A DNA stretch of 64,000 nucleotides, from positions 55,485-119,484 of the forward strand of contig JBPJFZ010000014.1 of assembly GCA_051208035.1 (NCBI GenBank), read 5' to 3'. Source of the DNA: JACKOB01 sp024234575. GTDB lineage: Bacteria > Pseudomonadota > Gammaproteobacteria > Pseudomonadales > Oleiphilaceae. Below the pieces are notes generated by a model. It saw nothing but the letters and a program-made list of their open reading frames with translations, was not told the DNA's origin and did not search any database. Both the position numbers and the translations under genes were made by a program. Positions 17,007 through 26,665 of this stretch are shown here, piece after piece. Each line of letters begins with the position of its first letter. The first letter of the stretch is position 1.

Positions 17007-18113
17007 TTACCGGGCATTAATATAGGCCTTTTCGGAAATTTCATGGTATTGCACAACCTGATCCCGAAACGCCTTGAAGGAATCATAAACTTTCTGGGAT
17101 GCAGGGTCTTTTTCGGCGACCTCGGCAACCACCTGCTCGGATATCACCTGCAGCTGGTTTAACACATCATCAGGAAACTTTTTAAGTTGTACGCCGTGTT
17201 GGGTTACAAGCTCCATCAATGCGGCGTTGTTACGAGCGGTATACTCATCAAGCAAATCCTGATTGGCAGCCCGGGCGGCTACTTCGACAATCGCCTGTAA
17301 GTCTGCCGGTAACGACTCTAATGCTTTTTTGTTGATAATCAGTTCAAGCGCGGTGCCTGGCTCATGCCATCCCGGGTAGTAGTAAAATTTGGCAATTTTA
17401 TGCAAGCCAAACGCCAGATCATTATAGGGTCCAACCCACTCCGTTGCATCGATGGTTCCGGTTTGCAGGGCGGTGAAAATCTCTCCCCCAGGCAAGTTTA
17501 CCGGAGTGCCGCCAGCGCGTTGCAGCACCTCGCCACCGAGGCCGGGTATTCTCATTTTAAGTCCCTTTAGGTCTTCAACTGAATTAATCTCCCGATTAAA
17601 CCAGCCTCCCATCTGTACGCCAGTATTACCGCCAGCGAAGGGTACTAAACCAAAGGGTTCGTAGATTTCTCGCCACAACTCGATACCACCACCGTAATGC
17701 AGCCAGCCATTAAACTCCTGCGCATTCAGGCCGAAAGGTACGGTTGAAAAAAACTGAGCCGCAGGTACTTTGCCTTTCCAGTAATAGCCAGCACCATGAC
17801 CGGCTTCGGCAGTGCCTTGCGAGACTGCATCAAATACCTCTAATGGAGGCACTAACTCGCCGCCGCCATACACTTTAATTTTTAATCGGCCCTGACTCAT
17901 GCGCTCGACATCTTTGGCAAATCGCTCAGGTGCTTCGCCCAGACCAGGAAAATTCTTTGGCCAAGTCGTCACCAGTTTCCACTGATATGTTTGCTGCTCG
18001 GCCTTTTGTACTGCTGCCGTCGTGGTAGCTGCTTTCTCTTCAGCGCCACAGCCTGCCAACATAAGCCCTGCAACACCTAGCCCTAGCGTTGCTAATATAT
18101 TCCTGCGTTTCAT
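17007..18113 (-). CDS. dctP: TRAP transporter substrate-binding lipoprotein, DctP/TakP-like
   Basis: A 368-residue solute receptor for a TRAP system. The N-terminus has a twin-arginine-like start (MKRRNILATLG) and a lipobox (LMLAGC), so it is probably lipid-anchored. Family features include WKLVTTWPKNFPGLG at the first strand, the selectivity arginine in LKGLKMRIPGLGGEVLQ near residue 190, and the EWVGPYNDLAFGLHKIAKFYY segment that resembles the 2-oxoacid receptor TakP. A short-chain 2-oxoacid or hydroxyacid ligand is therefore likely but not proven. It faces away from dctQM and is 2 kb from them, with its own promoter and terminator. Confidence 0.9.
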   Translation of the reverse strand: MKRRNILATLGLGVAGLMLAGCGAEEKAATTTAAVQKAEQQTYQWKLVTTWPKNFPGLGEAPERFAKDVERMSQGRLKIKVYGGGELVPPLEVFDAVSQGTAEAGHGAGYYWKGKVPAAQFFSTVPFGLNAQEFNGWLHYGGGIELWREIYEPFGLVPFAGGNTGVQMGGWFNREINSVEDLKGLKMRIPGLGGEVLQRAGGTPVNLPGGEIFTALQTGTIDATEWVGPYNDLAFGLHKIAKFYYYPGWHEPGTALELIINKKALESLPADLQAIVEVAARAANQDLLDEYTARNNAALMELVTQHGVQLKKFPDDVLNQLQVISEQVVAEVAEKDPASQKVYDSFKAFRDQVVQYHEISEKAYINAR

Positions 18114-18246
18114 AGATACCCCTTGCGGTGATTTATTGTTATTTACGATCCTGACGGCATTTTACGGGAAACCACCATCAGTTGAGACTCAACGAGAATA
18201 AAACGTCTTCCTATCTGCTGGCAAATCAAATTCAGCTGCAGACAAC

Positions 18247-20409
18247 TCAAAGGCTCTGCAAATTCGCGTAGGACAACACCAGCCACTTACTTCCCTCCGC
18301 AAAATTCACCTGAACACGGGCATGCGGCCCCTGCCCTTCAATATTTAACACAACTCCTTCACCAAACTTCGCATGCGATACACGCTGCCCAAGAGAGAGA
18401 CCCGCCTGCTGGGCTAAGGATTCATTCATTCCTGAAAAGCCCTGACTGCTGTTGTGATACGGCCTGGAGACCGAGTTATTTAACCTGACCTCTCGCAGGC
18501 AAGTCGCAGGAATCTCGCGAATAAATCGTGAAGGCGCATGAAAATGATCCTGACCGTAAATTCTGCGGCTTTCAGCATAACAAATCACCAGTTTCTGCAT
18601 CGCCCGCGTGATACCCACATAACAGAGCCGGCGCTCTTCCTCCAGCCTGACAGGGTCTTCGATTGACATGTTATGTGGAAACAGCCCTTCTTCGAGCCCC
18701 ACTAAAAACACCAGCGGAAACTCTAAGCCTTTAGCCGAGTGCAACGTCATCAGCTGCACACAGTCTTCATGTGCCTGCGCCTGATTTTCGCCAGCATCCA
18801 ATGCTGCCTGTGCGATAAACGCCGCCAGCGGGCTAACATCTTCTTCGGTATCAAAGTCTCGCGTGGCATTGACCAGCTCCATCAAGTTCTCCACGCGGGC
18901 TTCTGCTTTTTCACCCTTTTCATTACCGTGATACTCAACCAGTCCCGAGTGCTCGATGGTTTGCTCGATCAACTCGAAAAGCGGTTTGGACTCAGCATCT
19001 TCAGCCAGACTGTCAATTAACACCAAAAAAACAGCCAGGCATTTCGCCCCGCGTGCACCCAGCACTCCCAGACTGATGGTTTCATTCGCCGCCTGCCATA
19101 AAGAAATACTTTCTTTGGCGGCATGAGCTCTCACTGTTTCAAGGGTCTTCGCACCAATACCACGCGGTGGTACATTCACGACCCGCTCAAACGCCGCATC
19201 ATCATGCCGATAATGCACCAGACGCACATAGGCCAATGCATTACGGATTTCGGCTCGATCATAAAACCGCAAGCCGCCATAGACCCGGTATGGCACAGCG
19301 TGTCGCATCAGCGATTCTTCAATCACCCTGGACTGGGCATTGGAGCGATAAAGCACCGCCACATCTGCCCGAAGGTTTCCTTTATCCACCCAGTCAGTCA
19401 GTGTTTCGACAACATAGTTCGCCTCATCCTGCTCATTAAATGCGGTGTATAAATCAATCGGGTCACCATCGTCGCCTGCTGTCCATAACTCTTTACCAAG
19501 GCGGCCGCCATTGTTGGCAATCAGCTTATTTGCAGCAGATAGAATGACATTGGTAGAACGATAGTTCTGCTCCAGCCGCACCAGGCTTGCACCGGGATAA
19601 TCCGTTTGAAACTGATGGATGTTTTCAATTTTAGCACCACGCCAGCCGTAGATAGACTGGTCATCATCACCCACCACGGTGATAGGCACCGTCGCCCCGG
19701 TCAGGACGCGCAGCCAGGCGTACTGAATCGTATTGGTATCCTGAAATTCATCAACCAGCACGTGCCTGAATCGCTGCTGATAGTGATGCAAAATGGCTGG
19801 TTTCTTCAACCAAAGCTCATGTGAACGCAACAAAAGCTCGCCAAAATCGAGCATGCCCGCACGCTGGCAATAGTCTTCATAGGTGAGATAAATTCTTGCC
19901 ATGGTCTTTGTGTACAAATCATGTCCGACGTCGACATATTCTGCCCGCAAACCTTCATCTTTGGCGCTGTTGATATAACCCTGCGCCTGCCGTGCGGGCC
20001 ATTTGGTTTCATCCAGGGCCAGTTCTTTTAGTATTCTCTTGATGACCCGAAGTTGATCATCCGAATCGAGAATCTGGAAGTTCTCGGGAATACCCGCATC
20101 GCGCCAATGTGCCCGCAGCAAACGGTGAGCGATACCGTGAAATGTGCCAAACCAGAGCCCGCGAGCGCCCATGCCCCAGAGTTGTTCTATTCGGCCACGC
20201 ATTTCCCTGGCAGCCTTATTGGTAAAGGTGACAGCCAGAATACTGTTCGCTGACACCCTATCCACTTCCATTAACCAGGCAATTCGGTGTACCAGCACGC
20301 GGGTTTTACCACTGCCGGCGCCCGCCAGCACCAGCAACGCACCAGCAGGAGCGGTTACCGCTTCACGCTGCGCATCATTTAACCCTTCGAGTATGTGTGA
20401 AACATCCAT
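18247..20409 (-). CDS. uvrD: DNA helicase II UvrD
   Basis: A superfamily-1 3'-5' helicase that unwinds DNA in nucleotide-excision and mismatch repair. It has 720 residues, the same as E. coli UvrD. Motif I is AGAGSGKTR (29-37), motif Ia VTFTNKAAREM, motif II VDEFQDTN (about 218-225), motif III VVGDDDQSIYGWRGA (about 246-260), motif IV RLEQNYRST, motif V LMTLHSAKGLEFPLVFLVG and motif VI YVGITRAM. The C-terminal SH3-like tail that contacts RNA polymerase or UvrB is present (LGQRVSHAKFGEGVVLNIEG). It appears monocistronic. Confidence 0.96.
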   Translation of the reverse strand: MDVSHILEGLNDAQREAVTAPAGALLVLAGAGSGKTRVLVHRIAWLMEVDRVSANSILAVTFTNKAAREMRGRIEQLWGMGARGLWFGTFHGIAHRLLRAHWRDAGIPENFQILDSDDQLRVIKRILKELALDETKWPARQAQGYINSAKDEGLRAEYVDVGHDLYTKTMARIYLTYEDYCQRAGMLDFGELLLRSHELWLKKPAILHHYQQRFRHVLVDEFQDTNTIQYAWLRVLTGATVPITVVGDDDQSIYGWRGAKIENIHQFQTDYPGASLVRLEQNYRSTNVILSAANKLIANNGGRLGKELWTAGDDGDPIDLYTAFNEQDEANYVVETLTDWVDKGNLRADVAVLYRSNAQSRVIEESLMRHAVPYRVYGGLRFYDRAEIRNALAYVRLVHYRHDDAAFERVVNVPPRGIGAKTLETVRAHAAKESISLWQAANETISLGVLGARGAKCLAVFLVLIDSLAEDAESKPLFELIEQTIEHSGLVEYHGNEKGEKAEARVENLMELVNATRDFDTEEDVSPLAAFIAQAALDAGENQAQAHEDCVQLMTLHSAKGLEFPLVFLVGLEEGLFPHNMSIEDPVRLEEERRLCYVGITRAMQKLVICYAESRRIYGQDHFHAPSRFIREIPATCLREVRLNNSVSRPYHNSSQGFSGMNESLAQQAGLSLGQRVSHAKFGEGVVLNIEGQGPHARVQVNFAEGSKWLVLSYANLQSL

Positions 20410-20830
20410 TCGCTATTTTGACTCCTGCAATATGGGCAAGCGCTTTGGCCTCTTAGTAAAAGCGTGAGAAAGCGTCCATTATTTGAAGAATGCTCACACC
20501 TTTTCGAAGTTTTTCTTAAAAAGGGGATTACTTCTCATGTTTTATCCTGATCAGTGCTTGTGCAACCTGGCAGCATCGGTTTTAATGACGCCAACGACAA
20601 GAATTAAAAAATCAATAAAATTAAACACTTTAAACAGCCGGACACACAGCCTGATAAATTCGTCATATTTTTGTCTGACCACTGGTTACCATGTTAAAGG
20701 TGCGCTCTTACGAACAAACCCGGGCGATTGACCTGCACACAGCCAGACCACTTGGGCAACATCAGAGTCAGCTCGCCGACTAACGCTTTGTGTAGACAGA
20801 CATGCTGAAAAACCAGGGCATTATAGCAAC
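20410..20830. other. Intergenic gap of about 420 bases, no gene assigned
   Basis: This stretch separates the divergent uvrD and GGDEF-EAL genes and must hold both promoters. I see no RNA gene or strong hairpin. On the minus strand, 20682-20551 is a 43-codon frame with one hydrophobic helix, but it has only a GTG start without a ribosome-binding site, so it is not called. Confidence 0.5.
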
Positions 20831-23824
20831 ATGAAACAGGTTATCGACCCCTCAGAAAATAGCCACCTTACACAAGATGCCGATGAGAAGGTACCTGAAC
20901 TCAGCATTTTGAGTGACAATCACTCCTTTAAACATTTGTTGATACTACCTTTAGTCAGCATGCTTGCCGGAATAGCTATTGTCTTAGAGGCAGGCAGTAA
21001 CGGTCTCGCGAGCAACGCCTTCCTCTGGGTTGGTGGCTTTATCGCCTTAGGACTGGTGCAGTTGCTGATGCACTTACATGTCACGCACAATAAACGAAAG
21101 CGGCAAACCATTTCCAGAGATTTAGATGGCACTTTTACCAACCTTTTATCAGGTGCCGCTATTGCCTTGCTCATTGGCATTATTGGCCGACATGTACAAT
21201 CCTCACTTCATTTCCAGCTCGCATCGCCGCTACCAGATCAAGGTGCACTGGTTATTGCGGGCCATCATCAGTTTGTATTTGCCTTGCTCGTCGGCCTATC
21301 ACTGTTATCGCTAAGATTATTCAGCAAGCAGCCCACGGCTTTTTTTGCGTTTTCAGCGCCAGCGTTTATCGCCTTACTCGTCTCACAACTCAGCACGGGT
21401 ACCCAACCCTTTGAGATTCTGGGTACGTTGCTAATTACCAGCATCTTTTCTGGCATGATCCTTCGCCCCTCTAAGGCGGCGATGAAAGGCGTACTGGCAG
21501 AAAAAGAAGTGAAGAGTCTGGCGGGATATATTAAACGTGCGCAGCAAAAAATCAGGTTTCTCAACGGTCAGTTGAATGAACAAAATAGGCAGCGGAAGCT
21601 ACTGGAAAATCAGCTGCGGCAAGAACAGTCAGACCTCGAAAGCAATATCGCCGAGCGTACCCGCGAACTATCTGAAACCAACGAACTGCTCAACCAGCAA
21701 ATTAAACTGCGGCAAAACATCAGTGACGCGCTGGCGAAAAGCCAGGCTCGACTAAGTCAGGCCATTGACGCTTCAAAACTTGGGCTGTGGGACTGGGATC
21801 TCGCTGGCGACCGCGTCTACCAGTCGCAGTTTCTAAATTGTTTTGGCCCCAAAGACTGGACGACGCAGAGTTATATCAGCCATATAAAAAGTATTTGTCA
21901 GTCTGACGATTTTATCCGCTTAAAAAGTGCGATGCTGGATTATCTGCGGGGTGAGTCTGAATATTTTAGTGTAAGCTATCGTGTGCATGACAAAGAAACT
22001 GACAGCTGGATCTGGGTAGAAGACCAAGGTAAAGCGGTGCGACATGATAAAAACAAGCGGGTTTTGCGCATGCTGGGCACCCGCCGAAACATCACGCGTG
22101 AACGCAAAAGAGAAGAGCAGCTGCATTTGGCAAAATCAGTATTTGATCAAACCAGCGACGGTATTTTTGTCCTGGATAATAAATATCGGTTTGTATCCGC
22201 CAACAATGCGTTCAAGCAGATCACCGGCAGTGATGATGCTGATTTGCTGAAAAAAGACTGGCTGGCGTTTAGTAACACCCCACAAAAGCAAAAGATATTC
22301 AAACAGGCAAGATTAGCTTTAGCAAAAGAAGGCCAGTGGGAAGCAGAGATTTTCGAACGCCGCAAAGATGGCGACTACTTCCCTATGCGGATGCAAGTAA
22401 ACAGTATTCGCGATGCCAGTGGTGAAGTTGGGTTCTATGCGGGGATTATTTCAGACCAGACAGCCCGTAAAGAAAAGGACGAAAAGCTTCAATACCTGCT
22501 TAACTACGACGAGCTTACCGGGCTCACCAACCGCACACAGTTTAAAGACAGGATGCATAACGCCTTGCTGCGAGCCAGAAATGGTCTCGAACGTTTTGCC
22601 CTGATCTACATCGATATTGATCGCTTTAAACATATCAATCAAAGCCTCGGGCATGACAAAGCCGACATGCTGTTAAAACTGTTTGCCTCGAGGCTTGCTG
22701 GCGCTATGAATAAGGCGGACACCATTGCGCGCTTAGGGGATGATGAGTTTGCCGTCATCGTCCAGGCGAAAGATGAAGACGCTGCGGCAACGCAAGCGCA
22801 AGCCATTCTCCTGGAAATAACCAAGCCATTTATTGTGGAATGTAACGAATTGCGAATTTCTTCCAGTCTGGGGGTAACGCTGTTTCCTAAAAACGCGCGA
22901 GAGCTGCCATTGATCATGCGCCAGGCAGAACTTGCCACACGTCAGGCTAAATACCTCGGTGGCAACAACACCCAGTTCTACAGTGACAAATTGCAAGACT
23001 TCTCGAAATTTCGCCTGTCTGTTGAAAGTGATTTACGCAAAGCACTGGCCAATGACGAGCTTGAGGTTTACTACCAGCCCAAGTTGAATCTGCAAAACAA
23101 CCAGATTGAATCGGTTGAAGCGCTGGTGCGCTGGAACCACCCGCACAGAGGCCTGATTGTCCCCTCTGATTTCGTCAACATTGCCGAAGAAAGTGGTTTG
23201 ATCGCAGAGTTGGGGGCAGATGTTTTACGCTCGGCCTGCAAACAGGCACAGCAGTGGCGTCAGGATAATATTGGCGACATTAAAGTTTCTGTTAACCTAT
23301 CTGCACATCAATTAAGACAGGGCCACTTCGTCAATACGGTCTACCAAATACTCAGCCTGACGGGTTTACCGCCTTTTTTACTGGAGCTGGAACTCACGGA
23401 AAGCTCTATCATTGAAAACGTTAATGCCACTGCCGAATTGCTGCAAGAGTTTTGTGCACTGGGTATTGGCATCTCAGTCGATGATTTTGGCACAGGCTAT
23501 TCGTCGTTCGGCTACCTTAAAAAATTGCCGGTAGACACTCTCAAGATCGACCGTATGTTTGTCCGCGACTTGCACCACAGTGCAGATGATGCGGCCATCT
23601 GCAAAGCAATTATTGTGTTAGGCCAGAACCTGAACTTACAAGTTGTCGCAGAAGGTGTTGAAAATGAAGAACAAATGCGCTTTTTGCGAAGTGAAGGCTG
23701 CGACATGGTACAGGGCTTTTTGGTGTCGCACCCGCTAAATGCCACCGATATGACGGCGTTATTAAACAAACAAAAAGCCACTAACCAGGCGCGACGACAG
23801 GCAATTACGAACGCCGATTATTAA
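20831..23824 (+). CDS. Membrane PAS-GGDEF-EAL protein, probable c-di-GMP phosphodiesterase
   Basis: A 997-residue sensor. About six hydrophobic helices lie in the first 210 residues (a MASE-like sensory membrane part), then a coiled coil (215-300), two PAS domains (about 305-430 and 433-555), a GGDEF domain and an EAL domain. The GGDEF signature reads GDDEF (636-640), so the second glycine is lost and cyclase activity is doubtful. The EAL domain keeps its main residues: EAL at 763-765, the DDFGTGYSS loop, KIDRMFV and VAEGVEN. It therefore probably hydrolyses c-di-GMP, with GGDEF perhaps acting as a GTP sensor. It stands alone, divergent from uvrD and convergent with rhlE. Confidence 0.9.
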   Translation: MKQVIDPSENSHLTQDADEKVPELSILSDNHSFKHLLILPLVSMLAGIAIVLEAGSNGLASNAFLWVGGFIALGLVQLLMHLHVTHNKRKRQTISRDLDGTFTNLLSGAAIALLIGIIGRHVQSSLHFQLASPLPDQGALVIAGHHQFVFALLVGLSLLSLRLFSKQPTAFFAFSAPAFIALLVSQLSTGTQPFEILGTLLITSIFSGMILRPSKAAMKGVLAEKEVKSLAGYIKRAQQKIRFLNGQLNEQNRQRKLLENQLRQEQSDLESNIAERTRELSETNELLNQQIKLRQNISDALAKSQARLSQAIDASKLGLWDWDLAGDRVYQSQFLNCFGPKDWTTQSYISHIKSICQSDDFIRLKSAMLDYLRGESEYFSVSYRVHDKETDSWIWVEDQGKAVRHDKNKRVLRMLGTRRNITRERKREEQLHLAKSVFDQTSDGIFVLDNKYRFVSANNAFKQITGSDDADLLKKDWLAFSNTPQKQKIFKQARLALAKEGQWEAEIFERRKDGDYFPMRMQVNSIRDASGEVGFYAGIISDQTARKEKDEKLQYLLNYDELTGLTNRTQFKDRMHNALLRARNGLERFALIYIDIDRFKHINQSLGHDKADMLLKLFASRLAGAMNKADTIARLGDDEFAVIVQAKDEDAAATQAQAILLEITKPFIVECNELRISSSLGVTLFPKNARELPLIMRQAELATRQAKYLGGNNTQFYSDKLQDFSKFRLSVESDLRKALANDELEVYYQPKLNLQNNQIESVEALVRWNHPHRGLIVPSDFVNIAEESGLIAELGADVLRSACKQAQQWRQDNIGDIKVSVNLSAHQLRQGHFVNTVYQILSLTGLPPFLLELELTESSIIENVNATAELLQEFCALGIGISVDDFGTGYSSFGYLKKLPVDTLKIDRMFVRDLHHSADDAAICKAIIVLGQNLNLQVVAEGVENEEQMRFLRSEGCDMVQGFLVSHPLNATDMTALLNKQKATNQARRQAITNADY

Positions 23825-23877
23825 GTGGCTAATATAGCCATGCAAGCTCTGGTCTTTTGTGCAAAAGTTCAGGATCA

Positions 23878-25125
23878 TCAACGCTTACGTTTGTCAGTAT
23901 TTTTGCCGTAAGCGCGCTCTTTCGCCCGGCGTTTCTGCGAGGTACGAGAATTTTTACGAGACACCGCAGACTCTTTCGTTAAGTCTGGTTCGTAGCCCGG
24001 CAACCATTGTTGCGGTAAGCGGCAATCCAGCAGCGCCTCTATCTCTTCTAACAACCAGTTTTCATCAGGGCTTAGTAACGATATCGCCAGTCCTGAAGCA
24101 CCGGCCCGGCCGGTACGTCCAATTCGGTGAATATAATCTTCGGCAACAAAAGGCAACTCATAGTTGATCACATACTTCAGCTGATCAATATCGAGCCCTC
24201 GGGCAGCCACATCCGTCGCCACCAGCACCCGTAATTCTCCCTGCCGAAACTCTTCCAACGCTCTCTCCCGTGCCCCCTGAGATTTATCACCGTGAATCGA
24301 CTCTGTCTTTAACCCATCTTTGCACATCTCTTTTGCCAGCAAATCTGCCCCTTGCTTGGTGCGGGTAAATATCAACACCTGATGCCAGTTTTTCGAGCCG
24401 ATAAGGTAAGAGGTTAACTCCCGCTTGCGGTCGGCATCAACGGCATACACCATCTGTTCAACTTGCCGCGCCGTGGTATTGCGCTGATCAACTTCGATTA
24501 GTTGGGGCGACCTCAGCAGGGTTTTGCTCAGGTCAAAAATGGCGGAGTCGAAGGTCGCCGAAAACAACAATGTCTGCCGCTCTTTTGGCACCTGCTTTAG
24601 TATGCGTTTAATATCATCAATAAAGCCCATATCCAGCATGCGGTCAGCTTCATCAAACACCAGCACTTGCAGTTGACGAAGATCTACCACGCCTTTAAAC
24701 ATCAAATCGAGTAATCGCCCCGGCGTGGCGACAAGAATATCCACCCCTGCTTTTATCTCGCTGATTTGCGGCGTAAGACTGACACCGCCATAGGCAATGG
24801 CACTCCGCAAAGCGACATATCGCCCGTAATCAGTAAAACTGTTATAGACCTGCTGTGCCAGCTCTCTGGTAGGCGCCAGAACCAGCGCTCTAATGGCACG
24901 GCAATCTGCTGAATCTTCAGCACCACTCTGCTCCGCCAGTCGATGCAATATCGGCAACGCAAAAGCGGCGGTTTTACCGGTGCCGGTTTGCGCCCCCGCC
25001 ATGACATCCTGCTTGTTCAATATCACAGGAATCGCCTGCACCTGAATAGGCGTGGGGGCTGTGTAGCCAGAGTCAGCTACCGCTTTGAGTAAATCAGGAG
25101 AAAGACCTAAAGTAGAAAATGTCAT
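23878..25125 (-). CDS. rhlE: DEAD-box ATP-dependent RNA helicase, RhlE-like
   Basis: A 415-residue DEAD-box helicase for RNA remodelling in ribosome assembly or RNA decay. The Q motif is TAPTPIQVQAIP near residues 22-33, motif I AGAQTGTGKT, motif Ia PTRELAQQ, motif II DEADRMLDMGF, motif III SATF, and motif VI HRIGRTGRAG. The C-terminal tail is basic (KKNSRTSQKRRAKERAYG-type, many Lys and Arg) and should bind RNA. The RhlE assignment rests on MLDMGF and on the short basic tail; other DEAD-box subfamilies such as SrmB are less likely. It ends 53 bases from the convergent GGDEF-EAL gene. Confidence 0.88.
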   Translation of the reverse strand: MTFSTLGLSPDLLKAVADSGYTAPTPIQVQAIPVILNKQDVMAGAQTGTGKTAAFALPILHRLAEQSGAEDSADCRAIRALVLAPTRELAQQVYNSFTDYGRYVALRSAIAYGGVSLTPQISEIKAGVDILVATPGRLLDLMFKGVVDLRQLQVLVFDEADRMLDMGFIDDIKRILKQVPKERQTLLFSATFDSAIFDLSKTLLRSPQLIEVDQRNTTARQVEQMVYAVDADRKRELTSYLIGSKNWHQVLIFTRTKQGADLLAKEMCKDGLKTESIHGDKSQGARERALEEFRQGELRVLVATDVAARGLDIDQLKYVINYELPFVAEDYIHRIGRTGRAGASGLAISLLSPDENWLLEEIEALLDCRLPQQWLPGYEPDLTKESAVSRKNSRTSQKRRAKERAYGKNTDKRKR

Positions 25126-25277
25126 CGCGAACCACTACGAAAAATGAGGTAACAAGTTTACCAGATTAGCAACTCACCGCCATCCAGCACGCAAACCTCA
25201 CAGCAACCGTTTTGTCACGATTCATTAACAATAAGCGCTTATTCTCTGGCCATTAACCAAGACTTAAGGGGATAAAG

Positions 25278-25481
25278 ATGATTCAACATGCAGCACATGC
25301 CCACCAGAAAGAAGCCATACAGTCTGAACTGCTAAGAATTTTTTCCGATATTTATCACGTTGAAACGTCGAGCAAACAAAAAGCTGCCGCAAGAAAAAGG
25401 TATCTTGCCCGCAGGGGAATCGAAACACGGCAGGAAAAAAAAGACCTCGAACGCGCTTTGCGAGACACCTGGTTCGACTAG
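25278..25481 (+). CDS. Small basic protein, possibly PA3496-family
   Basis: A 67-residue soluble, helical, strongly charged protein. Its second half (KRYLARRGIETRQEKKDLER) resembles the basic helical pattern of the PA3496 family, small gammaproteobacterial proteins annotated as putative envelope-integrity factors. No signal peptide is present. GGGG stands about eight bases before the ATG. It is divergent from rhlE across a 150-base promoter region. The family call is from memory of the pattern and is uncertain; that it is a real gene is more likely. Confidence 0.5.
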   Translation: MIQHAAHAHQKEAIQSELLRIFSDIYHVETSSKQKAAARKRYLARRGIETRQEKKDLERALRDTWFD

Positions 25482-25697
25482 CCGTCGTCACTTTACTTAA
25501 TCTTCTTCATATCCACTCGTAAAATCCAGTACGGGCACTATACTTTCTGGTGCCTGACTGGATGTCGAACCTTCTGCCTTTACATTCTCGCTGATTTCGT
25601 CTCCGTAGCTAGGCACGGAACTGTGCGTATTAATGCCACAGAGAGATCGCGGTGAATGTCTCCCGCCTAAGAATGAAACCTCATGGAGGTCATTTTT

Positions 25698-26519
25698 ATG
25701 GATAGGATCCTCAAGACACAAATAGCTCAATTAATGGAAAGTGTTTCGGAAACATCTTTGCTGCCTCTGTGGGCAAGGGCGATGGAAAGCGCTCGTAAGG
25801 ATGCGTTGTTTCGTGATGAAAAAGCGATAGAAATGCTAGGGGCTATCGATTACGACTTTTCTCGCTTCAAAAAAGCCTGGATGTCCCAGTTAGGTATCGC
25901 TGTGCGTACCGAGCTGTTCGATAAAATCGTTAAAGATTACCTCCGACAACACCCAAATGGCTGCGTTATTAATCTTGGCGCCGGATTCGATAGCCGCTTC
26001 TATCGCCTCGATAACGACAGCGTCCAGTGGCATGACATCGACCTGCCCGACGTCATCAAACTTAAGCGAATGTTACTTAAAAGCAATGACCGCTACCACA
26101 CCATCGCACGTTCGATTCTCGACTATCGCTGGATAGATGAGATCAACAAAAGCGAAGACCCGCCGTTAATCATCGCCGAAGGTTTGCTGATGTATTTTAG
26201 TGAAGAACAAATCAAAGCATTGATGAACAAACTGGTGGTAGCATTTCCTAAAGCAACCATGGCGATTGAACTGCTGCCAATGGGAGCCGTAGGCAACAGT
26301 AAATGGCATGAAGCCATTGGCTGGATGAACACGACTTTCAAGTGGAGTGTCGACAATATCAAACAGCTGGAACGCTGGAACCCGGCCATCCGGGTAAATA
26401 ATGAATGGTGTATTCTCGACTACCACTGGGAGCGCTGGGGAGCATTTTCATGGTTCTCATGGATGCCAATCTATCGGTTTTTTCTCGGTGAGCGGGTTGT
26501 ACTGTTGCAGTTTCAGTGA
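25698..26519 (+). CDS. Class I SAM-dependent methyltransferase, LCM/PPM family
   Basis: A methyltransferase of the leucine-carboxyl-methyltransferase-like group (COG3315), whose bacterial members methylate small molecules, often in secondary metabolism. The start is moved to the second ATG (MDRILKTQIAQL), because GGAGG lies eight bases before it; this gives 273 residues. The SAM motif I is INLGAGFDSRFYRLD near residues 92-106, the acidic residue ending the next strand is in WHDIDLPDVIKLKR near 111-124, and the family's AEGLLMYF follows near 157. No biosynthetic cluster surrounds it, so the substrate is unknown. An HD-GYP gene starts about 150 bases later. Confidence 0.82.
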   Translation: MDRILKTQIAQLMESVSETSLLPLWARAMESARKDALFRDEKAIEMLGAIDYDFSRFKKAWMSQLGIAVRTELFDKIVKDYLRQHPNGCVINLGAGFDSRFYRLDNDSVQWHDIDLPDVIKLKRMLLKSNDRYHTIARSILDYRWIDEINKSEDPPLIIAEGLLMYFSEEQIKALMNKLVVAFPKATMAIELLPMGAVGNSKWHEAIGWMNTTFKWSVDNIKQLERWNPAIRVNNEWCILDYHWERWGAFSWFSWMPIYRFFLGERVVLLQFQ

Positions 26520-26665
26520 CGGCACTAATGCTTGGGTGTGCAACAGAACAAGCGTCAAAAGCCACACCCTGTATCGCGAATACACCTTTTATTGACTACA
26601 CTTTGAAAGTCAGAACTCTTGTAACAGCGACCATCGCCATCACTACCAGCAAGACCGAAAACACT

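Noticed and set aside
20551..20682. 43-codon minus-strand frame with one hydrophobic helix upstream of uvrD
   Set aside because: Only a GTG start without ribosome-binding site, preceded directly by a stop; sequence is helix-like but this can arise by chance in AT-rich DNA.
25497..25730. Minus-strand 77-codon frame with an acidic C-terminus between the small basic gene and the methyltransferase
   Set aside because: Its ATG lies inside the methyltransferase coding region and no nearer start has a good ribosome-binding site; treated as chance.
26516..26665. 50-codon N-terminal extension of the HD-GYP frame
   Set aside because: The residues are Thr/Ala-rich without a pattern, have no ribosome-binding site, and the GAF-HD-GYP protein begins well at 26666.
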